NCBI RefSeq assembly: GCF_001426525.1
Contig: NZ_LMEW01000033.1
Coordinates: forward strand, 248,001 to 312,000
Source: Massilia sp. Root133
Lineage (GTDB): Bacteria; Pseudomonadota; Gammaproteobacteria; Burkholderiales; Burkholderiaceae_D
Reading direction: 5' to 3'
DNA length: 64,000 nucleotides
This document shows positions 1-9,590 of the stretch, piece after piece. The number at the start of each line of letters is the position of its first letter. Within the stretch, counting starts at the first letter, position 1. Made by a program: the position numbers and the translations under genes. The notes beneath the pieces are model-generated. The model had not been told where the DNA came from and made no database searches. It saw nothing but the letters and a program-made list of their open reading frames with translations.

Positions 1-1200
1 CTTCGTCAATCGGCCGTAGATGGCCGGGTAGCGGCCCACGCTGACCTTCCAGTTGCGTTCCGTCTCGACGTAGTGGCGGCCGGCCTGGCGCAGCTGCGGC
101 CAGGTCTCCTGCGCGGCGAGCAGCGCGCCGACCTTGTCGGCCAGCGAGTCCGGATCGTCGGCGCGGAACAGCACGCCGGTCTTGCCGTCGGCGATCAGTT
201 CCAGGTGGCCGCCGACGTCGGACGCGGCCAGGATGCGGCCCTGCGCCATCGCTTCCAGCGGCTTGAGCGGGGTGACGAGGTCCGTCAGGCGCATCGACAG
301 GCGCGGGTACACGAGCACGTCGAGCAGGTCGTAGTACTTGTTGACCTGGTCGTGCGGCACGCGGCCCGTGAACACGATTTTGTCGGCGATGTTCAGGTCT
401 TTCGCCATCTGGCGCAATTGCGCGTCCTGCGGGCCGCCGCCGACGAGCAGCACGCGCAGGTCCGGCATGCGCGCGACGAGCGTCGGCACGGCGCGCAGCA
501 GCACGTCCAGGCCTTCGTACGCGTAGAACGAGCCGATGAAGCCGATCAGGCGCGAGCCGGCGAGGCCCAGTTGTTCCTTCAGTCCGAAGTCGGGCGTGCC
601 GCCCATCGAGAATTTTTCGATGTCGACCGCGTTCGGGATCACCGTGACCTTGTCGGCCGGGACGCCGCGCGCGACGATATCCTTGCGCAGGCCTTCGCAG
701 ATCGTGGTGACGGCGTCGGCCTGCTTCAGCGCATAGGTCTCGAGCGCGCGCGTGAGGCGGTAGCGCAGGCCGTTCTCCGTGCTGGTGCCGTGGTCGACGG
801 CGGCGTCTTCCCAGAACGCGCGCACTTCGTACACGACGGGGATGTTGAAGCGCTTGCCGGCGCGCAGCGCGGCGATCGCGTTGAGCGACGGCGAGTGCGC
901 GTGCAGGACGTCTGGTTTCACGAGCGGGATGATCTCGGCCAGGCGCTTGGCCAGGCCGTCGATCACGTTCACCTGGTTCAGCACGGGCATCTTCGCCAGC
1001 GCGCCCTTCGATTCCGGCGTGCGGTAGAAGTGCAGGCCGTCGACGGTTTCTTCCAGCATGTCGCCGGAATTCTGCTTGGCGCCGGTGACGTGGAAGGTTT
1101 CCCAGCCGAGCGCGCGTTGTTCGCGCAGGATCGAACGGGTGCGGAAGGTATAGCCGCTGTGCAGCGGGATCGAGTGGTCGAGGACGTGCAGTACACGCAT
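1..1200 (-). CDS. XrtA-associated glycosyltransferase, GT4 type (partial, runs off left edge)
   Basis: Reading left from the ATG at 1198-1200 gives an open frame of 400 codons that reaches base 1 without a stop, so the C-terminus is missing. The start MRVLHVLDHSIPLHSGYTFR is the typical opening of the exosortase A system glycosyltransferase subfamily. A Rossmann-type donor domain follows in the second half, with VTVIPNAVD and a late EAMAQG-type acidic motif. It should add a sugar to the lipid-linked repeat unit of the exopolysaccharide in the cytoplasm. It is the last visible gene of the minus-strand eps operon, 31 bp after exosortase. The sugar specificity cannot be read from sequence. Confidence 0.88.
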   Translation of the reverse strand, partial: MRVLHVLDHSIPLHSGYTFRTRSILREQRALGWETFHVTGAKQNSGDMLEETVDGLHFYRTPESKGALAKMPVLNQVNVIDGLAKRLAEIIPLVKPDVLHAHSPSLNAIAALRAGKRFNIPVVYEVRAFWEDAAVDHGTSTENGLRYRLTRALETYALKQADAVTTICEGLRKDIVARGVPADKVTVIPNAVDIEKFSMGGTPDFGLKEQLGLAGSRLIGFIGSFYAYEGLDVLLRAVPTLVARMPDLRVLLVGGGPQDAQLRQMAKDLNIADKIVFTGRVPHDQVNKYYDLLDVLVYPRLSMRLTDLVTPLKPLEAMAQGRILAASDVGGHLELIADGKTGVLFRADDPDSLADKVGALLAAQETWPQLRQAGRHYVETERNWKVSVGRYPAIYGRLTK

Positions 1201-1231
1201 GGTCGTTTTCCGTTCTGGTTGTCGCGTTGTG

Positions 1232-2794
1232 TTATTGGCGGGTGCGGGTCGCGTTCAGCGCCTGGTCCAGTGCCGGGCCCTGTTCGGCCAGGAAGCGGTG
1301 CAACGCGGCGCGCGCCCGTTCCTTGTCGTTGTCGTACGGGACGGCGAGCATCACGGCGGCGCCGTCGTCGCCGCGCAGCAGCGCCTTGTTCGCGGCCTGC
1401 CACAGCTTGCCGACGGCGTCGTTGCCGGTGTAATGACCGCCGACCCATTTGAAGGACCAGACCATGATCGCGCTCTGCGGCGTGCGCAGGATGCCTTCGT
1501 GCAGCGTGACCGGCGTGCCGGCGACGGTCTCGGCACGCGACGTGCCTTCGACCTCGTGCCAGGCATCCTCGTAGCCGTTCAGGCGGTTCATGGAGCTGAT
1601 CAGGTTCTTGTCCGGGTTCTGGTTGCGGTAGTACAGGACGGTCAGGCTGACGGGCACGCCGCCGGCCTGGTAGGCGCGGTGGAAGCGCGCATCCGGTTGC
1701 ATGTAGAAGGGCTTCCAGTCCGCGAAGTCGGCCGCGGCCGGCGCCGTCACGGCGACGTCGGCCAGGCGTACGGGGGCCGGATTATGGTTGGCGCGCTCGC
1801 CCACCAGCGCCAGCGCGGGCCAGAACGCGCACACGAGCAGCACGCCGATCACCATCGCCGGCAGGCGGCGTGGCGTGCCGGCGGCGCGCGGCGCGGATGC
1901 GGACGTGGCCGCAGTCGCGGAGGCGGAAGCCGGCGCGGCGACGGTGTCTTCGCGCCAGAAGCTGCCGATCCAGAACATGACGAACATGACGAGACCGAAG
2001 AACAGCCAGCCGTAGATGATGTGGTCGACGCCGGTCGCCAGCTCCATGCCGGACAGGTGGCCGATCATCACGATCATGTAGGCGCGCAGGCCGTTGGCGA
2101 TGATGGGGACGATGACCGACAGGCCGATGAACAGCGCGCGCCGGAGCATGGACCGGTAGGTCAGGTAGGCGTACAGGCAGCCCAGCGTGATCGAGGAAAT
2201 CAGGTAGCGCACGCCGCTGCAGGCTTCCACCACGGACCAGCTGCCGGTCGGCAGTTCGAAGCGGGTGCCGCTGCGCAGCACGGGGATGCCGGTGGCGCGC
2301 ACGGCCCACACCGTGAAGTCGGCCGTGAACTGGATCAGCGGTGCCACGAAGATTTCGCCGAACGGCACCGCGAACAGCAGGAACAGCAGGGGGAAGGCGA
2401 GCGAGCCGGCCAGGCGCGGGCCGAACAGGGCCAGCGCGGCGACGGGGAACATCGCGACGAACGAGTATTGCGACACGACCTGCACCTCGCCCAGCTGGGC
2501 CGCGAGCCAGCCGGCGCCGAGGACGCCCAGCAGGAGCAGCGCGGGCGGCCAGGGCTGCGGCGGGTACAGGCTGAAATTCTCGCGCCGGCGCCAGATGAGC
2601 CACAGGCTGATCGGCAGGATCACGTAGCCGTGGGCGAAGGTTTCGGAACTGTTCCACACCGAGACGATCGAGCGCACGGTGCCCAGGTACAGCAGGAACG
2701 GCGCGAGCAGGGCCAGCACGATCAGCGCCGTGCCCTGGCGCGAGATGGGAGCGGAAGTGGCGTTGATCACGCCGGGCGGCGGTTTCAGGAACAT
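1232..2794 (-). CDS. xrtA: Exosortase A with C-terminal EpsI domain
   Basis: A 520-residue polytopic membrane protein. Residues about 20-280 are the exosortase domain with many hydrophobic segments. The three conserved catalytic residues are visible: Cys192 in EACSG, Arg237 in NGLRAY and His258 in DHIIYGW. From about residue 310 a second part starts with one membrane helix and a periplasmic EpsI-like domain, the usual fusion for XrtA of this group. Exosortases are transpeptidase-like enzymes that process PEP-CTERM tails of exported proteins at the inner membrane; likely substrates here are the products at 16,218, 17,429 and 51,656. The ATG at 2794 overlaps the end of the upstream glycosyltransferase by 10 bp, which fits translational coupling. 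A longer upstream frame exists but only overlaps that gene. Confidence 0.95.
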   Translation of the reverse strand: MFLKPPPGVINATSAPISRQGTALIVLALLAPFLLYLGTVRSIVSVWNSSETFAHGYVILPISLWLIWRRRENFSLYPPQPWPPALLLLGVLGAGWLAAQLGEVQVVSQYSFVAMFPVAALALFGPRLAGSLAFPLLFLLFAVPFGEIFVAPLIQFTADFTVWAVRATGIPVLRSGTRFELPTGSWSVVEACSGVRYLISSITLGCLYAYLTYRSMLRRALFIGLSVIVPIIANGLRAYMIVMIGHLSGMELATGVDHIIYGWLFFGLVMFVMFWIGSFWREDTVAAPASASATAATSASAPRAAGTPRRLPAMVIGVLLVCAFWPALALVGERANHNPAPVRLADVAVTAPAAADFADWKPFYMQPDARFHRAYQAGGVPVSLTVLYYRNQNPDKNLISSMNRLNGYEDAWHEVEGTSRAETVAGTPVTLHEGILRTPQSAIMVWSFKWVGGHYTGNDAVGKLWQAANKALLRGDDGAAVMLAVPYDNDKERARAALHRFLAEQGPALDQALNATRTRQ

Positions 2795-3987
2795 TCGAGA
2801 CTCTCCCCAATACAGGCCAGGTTGCTGGACCAGCTGTAGCGGCGCTGGACCTTGGCGCGGGCCGCGGCGCCGATCGCGGCGGCCGCGCTGTCCTGGCCGG
2901 CCAGCAGCGTGCTCACGGCGTCGACGAAGGCGCCGGCATCCTCGGCCAGTACCAGTTCGCTGCCCGGCACGGCGTCGATGCCTTCCAGCGCCTGCGGCGA
3001 CACGACGACCGGCGTCGCCATCGCCATCGCTTCCAGCACCTTGTTCTGGATGCCGCGCGCGATGCGCAGCGGTGCCACCGACACGGCGGCATGCGCGATG
3101 TAAGGCCGCACGTCCGGCACGGTGCCCGTCACGACGACGCCCGGCAGCCTGGCCAGTTCCTGCACGGCCGGCGCCGGGCGCGAGCCGACGATGTAGAACT
3201 TCACGTCGCCGAAGCGCTCGCGCAGTCGCGGGAAGACGTCGGCCGCGAACCACTGCACGGCATCCACGTTCGGCCAGTAATCCATCGCACCCGTGAACAC
3301 GAGGGCGCGCTCGTCCGGCGCATACGGATTCGCATGCGGGTGCTCGGGCGAGAAGTAGTCGGTGTCGACGCCGTTGCTGAAGTGGCCGATCTTGGCCGTG
3401 CTTTCCGGCGCCAGCTGGCGGAACAGATCCGCCTCCGGCGCCGAGACGAACAGCGACGCGTCGTAGTCGCGCGCCACGCGGCGTTCGTACGCCAGCAGCT
3501 GGCGCGCCTCGTAGCGGTACAGCCAGTTCATCGGCCACGATTTCTGTTCGGCGTACTGTCTCCACTTGTCCGAGTCGACGTCGCAGAAGTCGACGACGCG
3601 GCGCGCCGAGCGGTACGGGTCGGCGTACTGCGCCATCGCCGACGAGAACACGAGCACGCGCTCGATCTTGTGTTTCGCCACGGTGGCGTCGACCCAGCGC
3701 GCGAGCGAGGCGTCGCGGTAGTACTCGAGCGACAGCGAGCGGTTCTTCAGCAGGGCCTGCAGGCTGCGCACGCGCGCCAGCATGGGCTTCATGCCGGCGA
3801 AATGGCTGCTGGCGCACAGCGCCTCGACATGCGGCACGTACTGCCAGTCGTCGGGGTCGTCCACGAACGTGGCCAGGTGCACGCGGTAGTGCCGGGCCAG
3901 GTGCTTGAGCAGGTGGTACGAGCGGATCTTGTCGCCCTTGTTGGGCGGATACGGGATCCGGTGGATCAGCAGCAGCAGGTCTTCCAT
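2785..3987 (-). CDS. XrtA/PEP-CTERM system glycosyltransferase (Stp1-like family)
   Basis: A 400-residue GT4-fold protein. The N-terminus (LLLLIHRIPYPPNKGDKIRS) is the signature start of the glycosyltransferase subfamily found only with PEP-CTERM/exosortase loci. The C-terminal donor-binding half contains the GVDTDYF stretch, EAMAMATPVVVS and GIDAVPGSELVLAED. It should transfer a sugar during cytoplasmic assembly of the exopolysaccharide repeat. It lies 3 bp after the FemAB-like gene and overlaps xrtA by 10 bp, so it is inside the operon. Acceptor and donor sugars are unknown. Confidence 0.9.
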   Translation of the reverse strand: MEDLLLLIHRIPYPPNKGDKIRSYHLLKHLARHYRVHLATFVDDPDDWQYVPHVEALCASSHFAGMKPMLARVRSLQALLKNRSLSLEYYRDASLARWVDATVAKHKIERVLVFSSAMAQYADPYRSARRVVDFCDVDSDKWRQYAEQKSWPMNWLYRYEARQLLAYERRVARDYDASLFVSAPEADLFRQLAPESTAKIGHFSNGVDTDYFSPEHPHANPYAPDERALVFTGAMDYWPNVDAVQWFAADVFPRLRERFGDVKFYIVGSRPAPAVQELARLPGVVVTGTVPDVRPYIAHAAVSVAPLRIARGIQNKVLEAMAMATPVVVSPQALEGIDAVPGSELVLAEDAGAFVDAVSTLLAGQDSAAAAIGAAARAKVQRRYSWSSNLACIGESLECS

Positions 3988-3990
3988 CGC

Positions 3991-5088
3991 TTATCCCAGG
4001 TTACGGACGATGTAGGGGCCCATGAAATTCGCCACCGGCAGCGGCAGCTTCTTCCACATCTTGATGAACAGCTGGTATTTCGGGTTCAGCGGATTGTTGT
4101 CCGGCAGCGCGGTCGCGCCGTACAGCTTGTACTCGTACGGCAGGTGCTGCGCCGTGAAGCCCCAGTTCTTTTTAAAATCGTAGGCGCCGGTGCCCAGCTT
4201 GCTGCGGCCGAAGTCGAACAGCCGGCAGCCGCGCGCGCTTGCTGCCTGCATCAGGTTCCAGTACATGAAGTCGTTGCCGGCCACTTCGCGCGCGAGGTCC
4301 ATGCCGCCGCCGTAATAGGGCACGACTTCGTCGCGCCAGTAGAACGACAGCACGGCGGCCACGAGGCGGTTGTCGTCCGTGACGATGGTGCGCACTTCGC
4401 ACTCGTCGCCGAAGACTTCCTGCAGCATGGCGAAGTATTTTTTCGGGAACACCGGCGTGCCCAGGCGGTGCACGCTGCGGGCATAGGCTTCGAACATGCG
4501 GTCGACGTTGTTGTCGACCTCGCCGCGCAGGCCCAGCTTGATGCCCTTGCGGACCATCGCGCGCTGCTTGCGCGGGATGGCGTTCAGGTTGGCCTCGTCG
4601 TCGCCCGTGATCTCCTTGCGGAACGTGACGTACAACTCCTTCGTGTGCCAGCTGGCGTCGTCCGGGTGGAAGCGCTGCATGCCGCGGTATTCCAGGTGGC
4701 CGACGCCGAGCTTCTGTGCGAGTTCGTGCGCGGCCTGGTCGAGCATGGCGCGCGCCGCATCGTTCGTTGCGGCCGGGCCGCCGTACACGCAGAACGGCAT
4801 CGCACCCAGCGAGTGGCCGAACAGGCGGCTCCTGATTTCCGCTAGGGGGAGGACGCCGAGGATCTGGCCGTCCTGCTGCACGTAATAAAACCAGGTCTTG
4901 ATGCCGAACGAGCCTTCGATGACCTTCTGCCAGCCGGACAGGTGGAAGAAGGTGGCGTCCGGGCAGGCGCGCACGAACGCATCCCAGCGGGCGTTTTCGT
5001 GCGCCTGCAGCGTGTGCAGCGTCATTGGGGAGGTTGCCACGACGGGGGCGGCCCGCTTGGCGGCTGCTGCTTCGATGATGGAGTTCAT
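3991..5088 (-). CDS. FemAB-like XrtA/PEP-CTERM-associated protein (GNAT fold)
   Basis: A 365-residue protein with the FemAB/peptidoglycan-type acyltransferase layout of two GNAT-like halves. The start at 5088 (MNSIIEAAAAK) forms an ATGA overlap with the stop of the deacetylase gene. The longer frame up to 5244 only reads through that gene. The HLSGWQKVIEGSFG and YYGGGMD...FMYWNLMQ stretches are typical of the XrtA-linked subfamily. FemAB relatives transfer aminoacyl groups from tRNA to peptidoglycan; in this locus an acyl or aminoacyl decoration of the exopolysaccharide is an inference. No signal peptide is seen, so it should act in the cytoplasm. Confidence 0.88.
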   Translation of the reverse strand: MNSIIEAAAAKRAAPVVATSPMTLHTLQAHENARWDAFVRACPDATFFHLSGWQKVIEGSFGIKTWFYYVQQDGQILGVLPLAEIRSRLFGHSLGAMPFCVYGGPAATNDAARAMLDQAAHELAQKLGVGHLEYRGMQRFHPDDASWHTKELYVTFRKEITGDDEANLNAIPRKQRAMVRKGIKLGLRGEVDNNVDRMFEAYARSVHRLGTPVFPKKYFAMLQEVFGDECEVRTIVTDDNRLVAAVLSFYWRDEVVPYYGGGMDLAREVAGNDFMYWNLMQAASARGCRLFDFGRSKLGTGAYDFKKNWGFTAQHLPYEYKLYGATALPDNNPLNPKYQLFIKMWKKLPLPVANFMGPYIVRNLG

Positions 5089-5969
5089 GGGCGGTTCAGG
5101 AAGATGTTGTCCATGCGGTCCCACGCGAAGTCGCGCGCGAGGGATTCGATGCGGCGTTCCATCCGGTCGATGTTGATGTAGTGGCGGAAGCGCGCCTTGG
5201 CGCCGAGGCCTTCGGGACGCGGCTGGCCGGGGTCCACTTCCCACGGGTGGAAGTAGAACAGGGCGGGCTGGCCATCTTCGCGGTTGACCTTGGCCATCAT
5301 CCAGCGCGACAGCGCGTACGGCAGCAGGCGGAAGTAGCCGCCGCCCCCGGCCGGCAGGTTACGGCCCATCAGCTGCACGGTCGTGATCGGGATTTCCAGC
5401 AGGCCGTCGGTGCCGTTCGGGTAGAACGCGAAGCGCGGCGCTTCCGGCATGCCGTAGTGGTCGTGCACGACCGGGTAGATGCTGGAGCTGTAGCGGTAGC
5501 CGGCGTCGAGCAGCTCGTCGAGCGCCCACAGGTTGTCGCGGCCGATCGAGAAGCTGGGCGCGCGGTAGCCCAGCACGGCCTGCCCGCCGATGTCTTCCAG
5601 CAGCGCCTTGGCGGAGCGGATGTCGTTGGCGAATTCGGCGCGGGTCTGGTCCGAGGCGCGCAGGTGACCGTAGCCGTGGCTGGCCAGTTCGTGGCCGGCG
5701 GCGACGATGCGTTTCACCACCTGCGGATAGCGTTCGGCGATCCAGCCCAGCGTGAAGAAGGTGGCGCGCACGCCGTGGCGTTCGAACAGTCCAAGGATGC
5801 GATCCATGTTGGCTTCGACGCGGCATTCGCGCGCCGGCCAGCTGGCGCGATCGATGTAGGGGGCGAATGCCGAGACCTGGAAGTAATCCTCGACGTCGCA
5901 GGTCATCGCATTGCGGATGCGTTGCCCCGGGGCCGGCACGGGCCGCGGAGCGAGTTCGACCATGTTCAT
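5085..5969 (-). CDS. XrtA system polysaccharide deacetylase (NodB domain, DUF3473)
   Basis: A 294-residue protein with a NodB homology domain. The MTCDVEDYFQ motif near residue 22 gives the Asp pair. SHGYGH near residue 98 supplies the metal-binding histidines, and GYRAPSFS follows. The C-terminal FYFHPWEVDP region is the DUF3473 part of the PEP-CTERM-linked subfamily. It should remove N-acetyl groups from the polysaccharide. No signal peptide is seen. It overlaps both neighbours by 4 bp (ATGA at both ends), so it is a tightly coupled operon member. A second ATG two codons downstream is an alternative start. Confidence 0.92.
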   Translation of the reverse strand: MNMVELAPRPVPAPGQRIRNAMTCDVEDYFQVSAFAPYIDRASWPARECRVEANMDRILGLFERHGVRATFFTLGWIAERYPQVVKRIVAAGHELASHGYGHLRASDQTRAEFANDIRSAKALLEDIGGQAVLGYRAPSFSIGRDNLWALDELLDAGYRYSSSIYPVVHDHYGMPEAPRFAFYPNGTDGLLEIPITTVQLMGRNLPAGGGGYFRLLPYALSRWMMAKVNREDGQPALFYFHPWEVDPGQPRPEGLGAKARFRHYINIDRMERRIESLARDFAWDRMDNIFLNRP

Positions 5970-7051
5970 TCTTGATTATCCATAGGGTGGGTTACCGCCC
6001 CGTGGGGCGTGGCGACGATCTTCTTCAGGATCGACAGCACGGAAACGATCGATTTCTCCAGGCGCATCATGCGTTCGTCGAGCACTTCGACGCTGCTGAC
6101 GCGGCGCTCGCCGATGCGCTGGTCGATGGTGCGCAGGCCGGTCTTGTAGTCCGCGTCCCCATCGTCATCGGACAGGTGGCCCGGCAGCGTGTCCGGTGCC
6201 GGCGTGCCGACCGCCGGAGCGCCGGCCGGATCTGGCACCTGGAATTCTTCGCTGATGTCCTTGACGACGGTATTGATGTCCTGCTCGCCGAACGCGTGCA
6301 TCTCTTCCAGGAAGCCCATCAGCAGCACGCGGTCCATCAGCGTGTTGACCTTGCGCGGGATGCCGCCGCTGTAGGCATAGATCGCGTCGTGCGCGCCGTC
6401 GTCGAACGCCGGGTCGCTCTTCCAGCCGACGGTGGTCAGGCGGTGCTCGACGTAGGCGCGGGTTTCCTGCGCATCCATCGGGCCCAGGTGGTAGCTGGCG
6501 ATCACGCGCTGGCGCAGCTGCTGCATGCCGGGGCTGTGCAGGGTGGCGCGGAATTCGGGCTGGCCGAGCAGGAAGGTCTGCAGCAGCGACTTGTCGTCGG
6601 TCTGGAAGTTCGACAGCATGCGCAGCTCTTCGACCGTGCGCGCGGACAGGTTCTGGGCTTCGTCGATCACGAGCAGGGCGCGCTTGCCCTGGTGGTCGAC
6701 GTCGCACAGGAATTTTTCCAGGCGCGTGAGCAGGTCCGTCTTGCTGGCGCCCTCGTACGGCAGGCCGAAGGCCGAGACGACCATGCGCAGGGTGTCGTCC
6801 GGATCGAGGTGCGTGTTGACGATGTGGGCGGCCACGATCTGGTCGGAGGGCAGCCGGTTGAACAGGTTGCGCACGAGCGTGGTCTTGCCCGCGCCGACTT
6901 CACCGGTGATGACGATGAAGCCCTCGCCCTGCGACAGGCCGTACTCGAGGTAGGCCATGGCGCGCTTGTGGCCTTTGCTGCCGAAGAAGAAATGCGGGTC
7001 CGGGCGCAGCTGGAAAGGTTTGGCGGATAATCCGTAAAAAGACTCGTACAT
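5966..7051 (-). CDS. XrtA-associated AAA ATPase (ExeA-like)
   Basis: A 361-residue P-loop ATPase starting MYESFYGLSAKPF, the standard opening of ExeA/GspA-like ATPases of PEP-CTERM loci. Walker A is TGEVGAGKTTL near residue 45; Walker B is ALLVIDEAQNL near residue 125; an AAA lid with GGIPRKVNTLMDR follows. The last 100 residues are proline-rich and variable, ending in a predicted helical tail. The ATG at 7051 is preferred over a TTG at 7072. A role in assembling or energising the export complex is inferred from family context. Confidence 0.9.
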   Translation of the reverse strand: MYESFYGLSAKPFQLRPDPHFFFGSKGHKRAMAYLEYGLSQGEGFIVITGEVGAGKTTLVRNLFNRLPSDQIVAAHIVNTHLDPDDTLRMVVSAFGLPYEGASKTDLLTRLEKFLCDVDHQGKRALLVIDEAQNLSARTVEELRMLSNFQTDDKSLLQTFLLGQPEFRATLHSPGMQQLRQRVIASYHLGPMDAQETRAYVEHRLTTVGWKSDPAFDDGAHDAIYAYSGGIPRKVNTLMDRVLLMGFLEEMHAFGEQDINTVVKDISEEFQVPDPAGAPAVGTPAPDTLPGHLSDDDGDADYKTGLRTIDQRIGERRVSSVEVLDERMMRLEKSIVSVLSILKKIVATPHGAVTHPMDNQE

Positions 7052-7068
7052 CGTATGCCTCCGCGGGC

Positions 7069-8652
7069 TCAATACTGGACGGTAAGCGTCGCCACGATCG
7101 CGTTCTCGTGGTAGTCGCGGTTGTCGAATACGCCGGCGCGGCCTTTCGAGTGGCGCAGGTCGAGCGATCCGGTGGTCTTGGTGTCGAAGCGGCTGCTCAG
7201 TCCCATGCTCAGCTGGCGGACGTCGTTGGTGACGCCGGTGCGCAGCGACTTGACGTTCACGCCGTACAGGCTCGCGTGGGCCGAGGTGCGCGAGGACAGC
7301 TTGTAGTCGGCACTCGCGCTGGCGCCTTTCTGGTCCGTGTCCTCGTTCAGGGAGCTCAGCTGCGATGGCAGCAGGGTGCTGTCTTCCTGCTGCAGCGACA
7401 GGGCGTTCATGCGTTCCTTGAACACGGTGAACAGCAGCGTGCTACGCGCCCCGCGGAGCGTGGCGCCGCCCTGCAGGCGCTTGTTGCGCATGTAGCGGTT
7501 GCTCAGGTAGGGGATGGCGCTGGGCAGCGTGGGCGGCAGGCCCGCTTGCGCGATATAGGCCTGCACGATCTGCTGGCGCTGCACCGGATCGGGATAGCGG
7601 CTGACGAGCATCTGGTCCAGCATGGCGGCCGTATCGACCGCGGCCGGCAGCAGGAATTGCTGGCGCGACGTCGTGACGATGTCGGCATAGGTCACCGTCC
7701 ACACGGTGTGCGGCGTGCGGTAGCTGGCGTCGAGCGAACCCGTGTTGCCGAAGTAACGGTGGCCGACCGTGGCCGCGATGCGGGTGCGGGTCGACGGTTG
7801 CCAGATGAAGCCGGCGGACCAGCTGCGGCCGCTCGTCTTTTCGGAGAGCGCACTGTATTCGTACTTGTCGTAGCCGACGCTGGAGGTCAGGCTCAGGTGC
7901 GACGTGGCGCGGTACTGCAGGCCGGCGAGGCTGTTCTCGTTCGTCGTCTTGCCCGTGCGCTGGGCGCTCATGTCCTGGTGCGAATAATGCACGTTCCAGC
8001 CGAGGTCGGGGAATGCGGGACCGCTGGCCACGTCGAACGCACCCGTGCTGGCCAGGCTGTTGCCGAAACCGCTGCCGGTGCCGCCTTCGACCGAATCGCG
8101 CTGGTAGCGCGCGTTCAGGGTGGCCGTCGTGCCGAACTGGTGGCGCACGTAAGGGCTGATGCTCCAGGTGCGGATGTCCGTGCCGTTGTTGGCCGTGTAC
8201 GAATTGTTCGGCAGCGGGCCGAACGCCGACACGGCCTGGCGCGAACCGCTCGCGCTGGTGTCCACGTACAGCCAGTCCTTGACGGCGATGGCATTGGCCA
8301 CGGCCTGGTAGCGGCGGTCGCTGTTGCGCGTGTTGCCGATGTCGTCGTTGCTATAGGCGAACTTGCGCCATTCCGCGCTCGCCGCGACCTTCAGGCGCGG
8401 ACCGGTGCCGGTGATGCTCAGGCTGGGCGCCGCTTCGCTGATGAAGCTGCCGTGGGCCTGATCGTCCGCCTGGTTGCTCGCGTTGTCGGAATACGTTTCG
8501 CGCAACTGGATCGTGGGGATGACCCGCCATTGTGCCCACGCCTGGTTCGACAGCAACAGTGCCGCCACTGCAAGCGGCGTGAGCCGGAGGGCGGCGCTGC
8601 GCGGCCATTTGACCGGCCGGTGGACGGACAAATTAGCCGTAGTGATAGTCAT
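7069..8652 (-). CDS. XrtA/PEP-CTERM-associated outer-membrane beta-barrel protein
   Basis: A 527-residue protein. After the ATG at 8652 comes a signal peptide with a hydrophobic core (LAVAALLLS) and a likely AWA|Q cleavage near residue 35. The mature part has alternating amphipathic strands and ends in TVQY, an aromatic C-terminal residue typical of outer-membrane barrels. Family and place match the TIGR03016-type barrel of exosortase loci. It probably forms the outer-membrane exit for the polysaccharide. The start overlaps the 3' end of the kinase gene by 20 bp; the frame extends further upstream, but only inside the kinase. Confidence 0.88.
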   Translation of the reverse strand: MTITTANLSVHRPVKWPRSAALRLTPLAVAALLLSNQAWAQWRVIPTIQLRETYSDNASNQADDQAHGSFISEAAPSLSITGTGPRLKVAASAEWRKFAYSNDDIGNTRNSDRRYQAVANAIAVKDWLYVDTSASGSRQAVSAFGPLPNNSYTANNGTDIRTWSISPYVRHQFGTTATLNARYQRDSVEGGTGSGFGNSLASTGAFDVASGPAFPDLGWNVHYSHQDMSAQRTGKTTNENSLAGLQYRATSHLSLTSSVGYDKYEYSALSEKTSGRSWSAGFIWQPSTRTRIAATVGHRYFGNTGSLDASYRTPHTVWTVTYADIVTTSRQQFLLPAAVDTAAMLDQMLVSRYPDPVQRQQIVQAYIAQAGLPPTLPSAIPYLSNRYMRNKRLQGGATLRGARSTLLFTVFKERMNALSLQQEDSTLLPSQLSSLNEDTDQKGASASADYKLSSRTSAHASLYGVNVKSLRTGVTNDVRQLSMGLSSRFDTKTTGSLDLRHSKGRAGVFDNRDYHENAIVATLTVQY

Positions 8653-9574
8653 ACGTTTCTTCGATGCCGGGGAACTCCCTGGTCTTGTTATAGATGAGAT
8701 TGACGTTTTGATAGCCTTCCAGCTGGTGCAGTGCTTCCTTGACCGCATGCTGGGTCGTCGTCTGGGCTTCGACCACCATGACGATCTGGCCCATGTGCGA
8801 GGCCAGCACGCGCGATTCGCTCGTCAGCAGCAGTGGCGGCGAGTCGAAGATCACGATGCGGTCCGGATAGCGGTGGGCGATCTCGTCCACCAGCGAGCTC
8901 ATGGACGAGCTGGCCAGCAACTCGGTCGCGCGCGGGGTGCTGGTGCCGGCCGGGAGGATCGACAGCGTGTCGACGTTGGTGCGCAGCATGACGTCGGCCA
9001 TGTCGATCTTGTCGTCCAGCAGGATGTCCATCAGGCCGCGGTGCGCCGGCAGGCCGAGCGAGCGCAGCACCGACGGGCGCGCGACGTCGGCGTCGACGAG
9101 CAGCACCGTATGGTCGAGTTCCATCGCGATGCTCATCGCCAGGTTGATCGCGCAATAGGTCTTGCCTTCGCCCGGCAGCGAGCTCGTCACCATGATCAGG
9201 TTGCCCGGCTTCGCGCCTTCCGCCCGTTCGGCGAAGGCGCGCTGCAGCAGCGGACGCTTGATGACTCGGAAGTCTTCCAGCAGGCGCGTGCGGCCGCCGG
9301 CGGCGGTGACCATGCCCAGGTCGCGCATGCGGTTCAGGTCCAGTTCCACGCGGCGGGTCGAGAATTTTTGCGCCGGAGGCGCTTCGGCGGCGGCTGCGCT
9401 TGCCTGGGCCGCGGCGGCTTCTGCTGCCGGTGCTGCGTGCGCCGGCACAGTGGGCGCTACGACAGGCGCGTCCGCCTCGACGACGTCGACGGTGGCCGTT
9501 TCCGGCGTCTTGGCGACGGCGGGCGCGTTGCGCTGCAGGTCGATCCGGCTGGCCGCTTTTTCGATGATGCTCAC
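8633..9574 (-). CDS. XrtA-associated tyrosine autokinase (BY-kinase)
   Basis: A 313-residue cytoplasmic BY-kinase. An Ala/Pro-rich N-terminal 70 residues precede the kinase domain. Walker A SSLPGEGKT lies at about 131-139, Walker A' at LLVDADVARPS, and Walker B at IVIFDSPP. The tail YDYHYG holds the autophosphorylation tyrosines. It should control polymer length with the chain-length protein encoded 16 bp upstream; the two form the split Wzc system. The start is a GTG at 9574 with a clear AAGGAG ribosome site at 9581-9586. Confidence 0.93.
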   Translation of the reverse strand: MSIIEKAASRIDLQRNAPAVAKTPETATVDVVEADAPVVAPTVPAHAAPAAEAAAAQASAAAAEAPPAQKFSTRRVELDLNRMRDLGMVTAAGGRTRLLEDFRVIKRPLLQRAFAERAEGAKPGNLIMVTSSLPGEGKTYCAINLAMSIAMELDHTVLLVDADVARPSVLRSLGLPAHRGLMDILLDDKIDMADVMLRTNVDTLSILPAGTSTPRATELLASSSMSSLVDEIAHRYPDRIVIFDSPPLLLTSESRVLASHMGQIVMVVEAQTTTQHAVKEALHQLEGYQNVNLIYNKTREFPGIEETYDYHYG

Positions 9575-9590
9575 GGTGTACTCCTTAATC